A stretch of DNA of 24,965 bases. Origin: Roridomyces roridus. Taxonomy: Eukaryota > Basidiomycota > Agaricomycetes > Agaricales > Mycenaceae. The notes below the pieces were generated by a model. It ran no database searches, was not told the origin of the DNA, and saw only the letters and a list, made by a program, of their open reading frames with translations. Shown in pieces: positions 18,399 to 24,965 of this stretch; the first letter of the stretch is position 1; the number at the start of each line of letters is the position of its first letter. The stretch lies in NCBI GenBank assembly GCA_029378245.1, contig JARKIF010000361.1:1-24965 (forward strand), read 5' to 3'. A program made the position numbers and the translations under genes.

Positions 18399-20126
18399 AT
18401 GGCCTCTCCTGCTGGTCCAAGAATGCCCTTGGCGAGCGCCGTTCCCGGCATAGAAGATCTTTTGCAAGCGAAGGAGCAAGGCATTCCTCCTTTCAAAGTC
18501 TCGGTACGCGACAAATTTCTCCCACCTTCGCGTGCCTATATGCGCGTTTTTGGGTCCGAAAGGGCGTGTTCTGACCTCCAGTACTCTTTCAGGATCCGTT
18601 GAGTGTTGTGGAGATGGCTCTTGAAGTCGAGGTCGAACGTTCTCGCGCGAAGGAAGCTCTGGTCGCTCGCGATGCTGCTATCCAACGCCTGGCCGATGCC
18701 TATAGCTCTATCCGTCAGAAAATGACCATCATCGAACGCCTCCAGCAGTCTCCTCAGGAGAGGTTGCCCAACGAACAAGTTATATCCCTAGAAATGACGG
18801 TCAAGGCTCTTCGAGAAGAACTGGCGATGGCGCACAAGTCGAATGTACTCGTCAAGTCCAATGAACGCCTTCAGTCTTACGATGAGGTACGATGAAAACA
18901 ACTGGACTGCTCACCCCAACCTACGCCTGTCGCAGAACGGGATAGATCATGCCCAGCCTGGCCCCACCGTTCCCTTGCGCGTTCCCCTGATGTTGCCTCG
19001 CGAAACACCTCCGCCGTCATGTCGCTCCTCTGATACCCCAGCCCGTGCTGCACCGCCTCCGAACGATATCGACCACCAAGCTCGATTTCAGTCCAAACCC
19101 ATTGAGCCAGAAGACTTTATCAAAGCTCGACACGCCGTGCTGGCAGGCATTCCACTCCCTGCTGATCCTCCGGACGATACTCTGAAGCCCATTTCCATCC
19201 CTTCTCCGCTCACCTTGCACGAGTTCCTCGCTAATACCAACGGGGTATGCGTTTCGTATTCTTCAATCTCCACTTCTGATCAGACATGTACAGTCTCTTC
19301 GTACCATGCAAGCCTATCCCAAGCCTCAAATGCTGCTGCTGACATACACGCACAGGCTGTCCAACTATCGCGTCTTGCAAGAGCTCACGACTTCGTGGTG
19401 CCCGGACCGCGAAGAGCACGGCTATATGTTGACGCCGCTATTCAAGTGTAACACCAACCCGCGCGTTGCCACCGCCCATCGCTGGACCATGGTCGACGTG
19501 ATGCAGCGCATGAACAAGCCTACGGGTACGTTGTCCCTTGATCGTCCAGACCTCATCTGAAGCTTCGTTACAGAATGTTTCTACAACAAGGACGGTAATT
19601 GGTATGTCCGAAGCGCGCCGTGTCTCCCTGCTTTGACCCCTTCTCCAGGTACTACGCTGGCGCATACAAGGGTTTCCGGTTTGACGATTTGACCGTCCGC
19701 GAATGGGAGGCGCTCTCGACTGAGGTGAGCATGCCCTTTGGCACAATAAGGATTCCTTTGACACTGTCACAGACGTCGCAGGCGCTCGTCAAGGACACCG
19801 TCGCAGGCCGCAAGAACACGTCGCCGCAGAACGTGTACGAGACCTCGCAGCTGTACACGGCAGGCGCCCTCCGCGTCGCGTGCATCGGTCTGCAGTGCGT
19901 CGGGTTCAACAAGATGCTGTATCGTGCGATTATGGATCATGCGGCCAAGTGCATGTTGATGAGCAAGTGGAAGGGGTCGACGCCGCCGCCTGGAGCGGGA
20001 CTGGGTCCGGCTGGGGCGGCGTGGAATGCGACTGCGAATGAGGTGATGGATGGCAGTGGGATTGCGGGGTTGAGTATCACTGGCAATGAGAATGCGCCGG
20101 TGCAGGGAGGCAAGGCGAAGAAGTAA
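18399..20126 (+). CDS. DUF6697-like protein with N-terminal coiled coil
   Basis: Exons 18399-18503, 18593-18886, 18936-19244, 19294-19525, 19574-19601, 19649-19724 and 19773-20126 give 465 residues in frame (introns 47-49 nt, the first 89 nt). Residues about 36-133 are a charged heptad-like coiled coil (VEMALEVEVERSRAKEALVA, IIERLQQSPQERLPNEQVIS). A Pro-rich linker follows. The C-terminal globular part reads EFLANTNG, EEHGYMLTPLFKCN, ECFYNKDGNWYYAGAYKGFR, LTVREWEALS, then TARK-like GRKNTSPQNVYETSQLYTAG, ALRVACIGLQCVGFN. I recall this last region as the DUF6697 domain of Agaricomycetes; its function is unknown. The tail (about the last 50 residues) is Gly/Ala-rich and ends in Lys residues. Start chosen for the Kozak-like CACCATGG. 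Confidence 0.85.
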
Positions 20127-20294
20127 AAGGCATGGGCATGGATGGACTGGAAAACGGAATTGGAGCATTTGTATCACTTTTTTTTCGCATCGCATCGTGT
20201 AGCCACATCATCCGTCGTACTTTACTTGCAGAATACAATACAAAATCGAGCTAGAAATACAGTCAAATTACTATCTTGACACAGCGGCGGACTA

Positions 20295-21433
20295 TCAATA
20301 ATAATAATCTTTAATTTCTTCGTACAGCTCTTCCTCGTGCTGAGGAGGCATGAAGACCAGGCATCCCATCTTCCTCTCCCAGGTTACGCGGTCGACCATT
20401 GCAGTGTGGAGGAGCAGGGCGGGGACTTTGGATACCGGGTCGATGGAGTAGGCTTGTGCCAGTTGGCTCAGTTGTAGGATCACGCGCGACACGCAGATTG
20501 AGAGGAGTGCGAGCATGAAGCTGTGGGATTCAAATTAGACTCTGGATGTTACGGGCCAGAGGAGTGCACGTACTTGGAAAACATGGCAACCACTCCGATG
20601 GTGGGTGATACCCCTACTATGGCAGCCGAGATGGAGAAAGAGACGGAGAAGAAGATGACGATGTACAAAAACCCTCCGTCCCGAAGGAACCGCTTGTGGA
20701 GGGTATGTGCTTGAGCGTCCGCACGTTGTGGATGATCCTGATGACCATAAACAGCGATAGGATGCCGTGTAGCACGATGAAGGGACGAAGACGAGGAAGA
20801 AGGAGGACGGTGGGACGTCTGTGCAGAACGAAAGACCCTTCATGGGCATGTCGACCAAGGAGGAGTGAATTTGTGGGAACATGAGGATTAAGAGGGTGGC
20901 TGAACCGGCCGTGCAGAGGATGTAGACGGCGAGGAGGGCGTATGGGCTGCGCGTTTTGCTTGGAAGAGGTACCACAGTCGGAGGACGAGGATTCCTGTGC
21001 TTGGTCAAGATGGATAGAGCACTTGATGGGTGACGCACCTTGAATGAAAGCAAGCGCGGCCATGTTCAGAGGGAAGTTTATCCGCAATGCCCAGTCACAG
21101 CTAATGGGTGGTCAGAGAGATCTAATGCATAAAGCTACCTTTCTTACAACTAGGGAATCGGTGAGAGAGCCTGCAGAATCGCATGGACCAGCAACGCACC
21201 TCTGAAGGGAAAAGCCCCGGCATGAAATCCACCAAGAGGCGAAAACTAAGAAGGCATTAGCGCCGCCGATTTCGAGACGAGGCCAACGCGCACATCAAAA
21301 GCCCCGGGGTAAAATATCGGTTCTAGATAATGGTCAGACTCAGCATGAGCGCGACGAAAGCAGCTGCGTACGCAAAAGAACAGAACCCTCGAAATCGACC
21401 AGGGACCGCTCCAAAAGTGTTGCACCTCGGCAT
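20295..21433 (-). pseudogene. decayed multi-pass (probably 7TM) membrane protein
   Basis: Readable segments in order on the minus strand: GFCSFAYAAAFVALMLSLTI (start candidate ATG 21433), NMAALAFIQ joined over a short intron (GTGCGT...CACAG) to GILVLRLWYLFQ, then YALLAVYILCTAGSATLLIL, then FIVLHGILSLFMVIRIIHNV, then FLRDGGFLYIVIFFSVSFSI, then over another intron to FMLALLSICVSRVILQLSQL, ending EEIKDYYY at 20295. The layout matches the DUF6533-type mushroom membrane proteins. Continuity needs three successive -1 shifts, near AAAACGCGC (about 20960), GTCCCTTC (about 20800) and CCACAAGCGG (about 20690). A stop also follows the first span. Each boundary between hydrophobic blocks lacks a usable GT-AG intron, so I call it a pseudogene. 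Confidence 0.7.
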
Positions 21434-23904
21434 CGAGCTAACGATATGGTTGTCGTAAGTAAATGAAAAACCCGTAACGGACAAGAAAAAAGACTCGCAG
21501 TAATTAGGTACTCCCAGAGTATCACGATTAAAGACGCCAGCGCGAAAGATCTTCCTTCTACGACATGCCCGACAGTGTTCGCCAACTCGGCTGGCGAAAT
21601 GTGCATGGTAGTCCGACCCAGAGAAGGATGGGAACGAAAATTGGCTCCGGCCCTGCGGTAACCAGGTACGGGTTGCCCAACGGCTGCCAACCGGTTGGCT
21701 AATGAAATTGCACATCACTGTGCGATCGTTGCGGGTTTCGGATGTTCGGCGGAACAAACCGATTTCAAAGTCCGACTTGGAACTCGGACCCCCGGTAGGA
21801 TTTTTGGGGCTACACAACGAGAGTGGGAGGTCGACATCACGGTGACGCTCGTAACAGGGGAATTGTTCGAAAATCTGTCCCGCTCTGCGTCTCGTTGGCT
21901 CGGCGATGACACGCATCGGACACTGGTATCGTCGTATCGAGGAGCGATGATATGTACAATTAACGAACGACGGCCCGTGACAGTGGCAGCGAGGGAAACA
22001 CCACATGCAAATGACAACGTACATCCGGGATCCTGTTGGTGGGGGCAACTGTGCCATCTGCAGACAGCATTTCCGCGGACCCAGTCGACAAGAGCAATTG
22101 CAAGGCGGCCGAGCCCAGGCTGCCCAGCTGCGGAAATCATTGCATCATAGAAAGCAAATGGATATAAACCGACTCCAGTGGCCAGCGGGTTTGGCCTGAT
22201 GGTGTAAAAGGGTGGCAGGTAGATGAGCGTTCAACCTAGGATAGAATTGATTCTTGACAACCGCGGCAGTCTCGTTGAGGGTCCCTAACGGACGCCAATT
22301 AGAACGATGGGATGTAACAGCTGTGGCCTGGCCGCTCTGTGGGTAAGCCAGCGTCAATCGACTCCGAGTAGGCCGATGCCAGCACCGGTGCGGATAGATT
22401 GCATGCTCCGACAGCCTCAGACCTCAGTCAAGGAGAGAGAAGACCACGCAGAAGACGATGGGGCGCCTGAGGATATATACAGCAGGATCGATCCATTTTT
22501 TCTCCGCATCTCGACGCGGAATGTAGAATGGGTCCGTGTATAATGGTTCCCGAGCACTGGGCTGTATTCCGGTCTGCTTTCGCATGCTTTGGCCCGAGGA
22601 TTCCAAGCGGGTTTGCGTTCCTGGAACTGAAGAAGAAACGACCTGTTGGACATGTACAATGTACGGCTTTATACCAAATGATGAGTTCGATCGAGTTGGT
22701 GGTAAAGGATCAGAAGGCACCGTGATGCATCAATTGATGCGACTTCTGTTTCATTTCACTTGCCTTTCACCCAACTTTCACCTCCAATGATGCTGCTGGA
22801 TGCTGCTCGGCGAACTTCAACTAGCCCTTCTTTATATTTGGCACCGGCTGGACCAACCTATCTCGTCCCGGTGGGTCGGAAGAACAAAATCTAGAAGAAC
22901 CCGGAAGATTTACTACCGGGGACGACCTCGGGCTGACTCGAGTTGATTACTCTGTGTCCTGCGCCTCTTTTACAGCAATTCGACTGTCTTCGGTACTTGA
23001 AGCAGCCGCCCCGGGCCCGCGGCCCACCATTACTTCCGTCGCTTTCCGTCGGGCCTGTCAGGGCGGTGGTACTTTATCCTTAAGGCGCGAACCGCTGAGC
23101 GCTAAGTGACTCCAGCATTCCGTTCTCCTTGTAATGCAACTGCGGTCCCAGAATTTCCCGAGGTGATTGTTTCTACTCCCGAACTCCGGCGGTATTGCAT
23201 CTCGCTAAGAATGAAATGAAGTTGGCGTCCCGGGATCCACGACGCAGTGTTTATCGCACGTAAAAAAACTACCACACCGCTTGCAAGGGTATTACCTGCA
23301 GCTCCTTCGACCTGACCCACCTTATGACAGAGGTTGTAACCCGCCATCAACAATGTGTGGTTATTGGCGCCGCCGTCACACCGCCCCTCGTGACTGCGTT
23401 CCACTGCCTCAACATGCGTCAACATTCAAACGTTGTAATGTTCCCACAAAAACACCGGCATGAAACCATTGGCAAGGAACTCCGGGAGTGGATCGGTCGT
23501 CGCAGCTACGATCCCTCCGAAAGTCTTCAAAAGTGGATACACATGGGAGGCTGTTGTTTTGAAGCCAAACCTCCCATCCAACTCGACTGGTAAGCTATTC
23601 CTTTGCGCCAACATATGGACATCCTCACATACTCAAGCTCAGGACCGCCTCCAAATTATGTCGTCCATGTGGGTGACACCTGGTCACTTTAACTGACTCG
23701 TTTTGGAAACAGCTGACGTCTCCAAAGGCTCCAGGCGGCTTGCCTCCTCTCAGTTGTGATTCGAGCATGGATGTATTGTATATCTGGCGCACAAAACAAA
23801 CGGGTTGTCCCCCGCCATTGTTTTGTGACAGGGCGCCCACAAACGGCCCAAGTACAACAACCAGCGGTCCAAGCACAACAAACCACTCTCTTGAACACCC
23901 CACC
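21434..23904. other. 2.5 kb without a convincing gene
   Basis: Both strands carry overlapping readings of 60-244 codons, the longest being minus 21434-22057, with no recognised domain. Around 23426-23640 both strands look gene-like. Plus has a good intron (GTAAGC at 23591 to CTCAG at 23641). Minus reads TFGGIVAATTDPLPEF and FMPVFLWEHYNV to a stop at 23426, with a hydrophobic leader reading starting at 23918. I cannot decide between them. This may hold a small gene plus the promoter of the ABC gene to the right. Confidence 0.4.
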
Positions 23905-24965
23905 ATGTCCCAAACCACTCATTCCAAACCTACCGAGAAAGCCAGAGGCGACTTGCATCCCGACCCCCTCTGGACCCATCACTCGAAGTCGTGCGTCTCG
24001 GCGTCTTCGAGATGACTTCCATGAAACCCAGCTCTGCATTCTTCACCCTCATTGGCCCACTGCGAGGGCTGAGGAACGCATTTCCGACTATCAGGAAACT
24101 CACTCTTGACATCTTCAACCTGGCACCCGTCCTCTTTCCCTTACTTTGTCTGGAAGCCATGTTCAGTCGGGTGGCACCAGTCGTGATGTGGCACCTCCTC
24201 AATCGCATTCTATTCATGGTGGGTCCGTGTCGTTCCTTCTACACGTGTAGTGACATCCGTCTAGCTTGAGGCCGGGTTGACTCGCGGGCAACTCGACGCG
24301 GTGGCATTGGGCGTGGCGCTGTTGACTCGGATTTCATTTTCCGTGTTGGTAACGTTAATCAACTGTTGGAGGTGTGTTTGCCCGCTCTCCGTTTTACGTT
24401 TGGTCCGCTCAACTAGATTGACGTAGCCGACACGCGGACATGGTTGTGCAGAACCGCATTATACAACATTTCGAGGCCATGTCGTTTGATTGGAAATGCA
24501 AGGCAGAGAAGAGCACGCTTCAAGGTATTTATCCGCACACACCGTCAACTTCACCCATTCTTACCTTCTTTCAGAATGCGAGAAGAAAGAAGACGAACTC
24601 ACCTACACAATGGTCTGGTACCATTACCGCGATCTTCTCTCCGCAGCCGGGGGAGGCCTATCAATCCTGTGCCAACTATATTACATCGCCACTTTGGTTG
24701 ACTCCAGGAAAGAGGCGCTGATATATCGTCTTATTTGCTATCAGCACGTTTACGAGCGACCTCCAGCAGTGTATCTGGGATAGAGGTGCGTGTTTTCCGA
24801 TCATCTCAGGCGGAGAGAATGGCACTGATGATTATGCATGATATACAGCTTGGGCCGCTAATTCAGTCGACCCGAACTTTAATCGCATGCAAGCACTCAA
24901 GTCGATGGTGGATGAGCCAGAGTACAAGCATGAAATCATCAGTGGCAACTTTGTGTTGACTATCT
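23905..24965 (+). CDS. second ABC half-transporter, N-terminal part, runs off the window
   Basis: Paralogue of the 15826-18222 gene, recognised segment by segment. VVRLGVFEM here matches MQLGVYRV there; LEAGLTRGQLDAVALGVALL matches IEEGLKAGRPDGPALFQAVA; HYRDLLSAAGGGLSILCQL matches FYYLLQGVLYSMGAVTQL; YKHEIISGN matches YRQDIITGD. Exons: about 23905 or 24012 to 24218, 24265-24371, 24427-24524, 24575-24785, and 24849 to beyond the edge. The likely start MSQTTHSKPTEKA at 23905 is joined to the conserved frame only across a one-base shift at the C-run near 23971-23975; ATG 24012 avoids it but drops the VRLGVFE segment. Exon 24575-24785 is 211 nt, one base off, with the break near 24721 between SRKEAL and YIVLFAIS. 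It may therefore be a pseudogene. The ATPase domain lies outside the window. Confidence 0.65.

Noticed and set aside
21323..22057. 244-codon minus-strand reading
   Set aside because: Only its last 30 or so residues resemble a membrane span of the decayed 7TM gene. The rest has no domain, odd composition (many Arg, Cys, Ser), and no homologous look.
1..24965. secondary-metabolite cluster or defence island
   Set aside because: No polyketide, peptide or terpene synthase, P450, or defence gene appears. The genes are a mix of housekeeping and expanded membrane families with no shared pathway.
1..24965. CRISPR array, prophage or bacterial insertion
   Set aside because: Spliceosomal introns run throughout, and no regularly spaced repeats or phage genes were seen.

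Overview
The window looks like nuclear DNA of a basidiomycete fungus, most likely an Agaricomycete (mushroom-forming). Genes are split by many 44-60 nt GT-AG introns with CTAAT/CTGAC-like branch sites. Neighbouring genes lie on both strands, and several families are typical of mushrooms: G1 glutamic peptidases, DUF6534-type multi-pass membrane proteins, a DUF6697-like protein, and a short single-pass membrane family with an acidic C-terminal tail. I rebuilt exon chains by eye and checked that exon lengths add up in frame. Five multi-exon genes close perfectly (CFAS-like 11 exons, ABC half-transporter 9, DUF6697-like 7, NUP57-like 4, Ser-rich membrane protein 3), so the frameshifts seen in other genes are probably real decay rather than poor sequence.

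Left part (1-4035): remnants of two inverted copies of a small membrane-protein gene, then two head-to-tail G1 (eqolisin) peptidase genes on the minus strand. The downstream copy is clearly dead (splice-acceptor mutation, lost exon segment, frameshift). The upstream copy keeps its catalytic Gln and Glu but has a one-base loss near its C-terminus. Centre-left (5085-6982): a complete cyclopropane-fatty-acid-synthase-like methyltransferase. Next (7385-11152): a direct tandem duplication of about 1.9 kb carrying a DUF6534-type gene. The outer edge of each unit contains the 3' end of the neighbouring gene, which shows which locus was the template.

Centre (11140-15542): a 230-residue conserved protein gene divergent from an FG-nucleoporin (NUP57/Nup54-like) gene, with 66 bp between the two ATGs. 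After it come the convergent 3' ends and a Ser/Ala/Pro-rich single-pass membrane protein. Right (15826-24965): a complete ABC half-transporter, divergent from the DUF6697-like gene. A decayed multi-pass membrane-protein gene and about 2.5 kb without a convincing gene follow. The start of a second ABC half-transporter of the same family runs off the right edge.

I see no biosynthetic cluster, mobile element with recognisable ends, CRISPR array, tRNA or rRNA. The informative part is evolutionary: a record of local duplication and decay (two tandem pairs, one inverted pair, one 7TM relic, two related ABC genes) interleaved with intact housekeeping genes. I did not find a convincing new molecular system.
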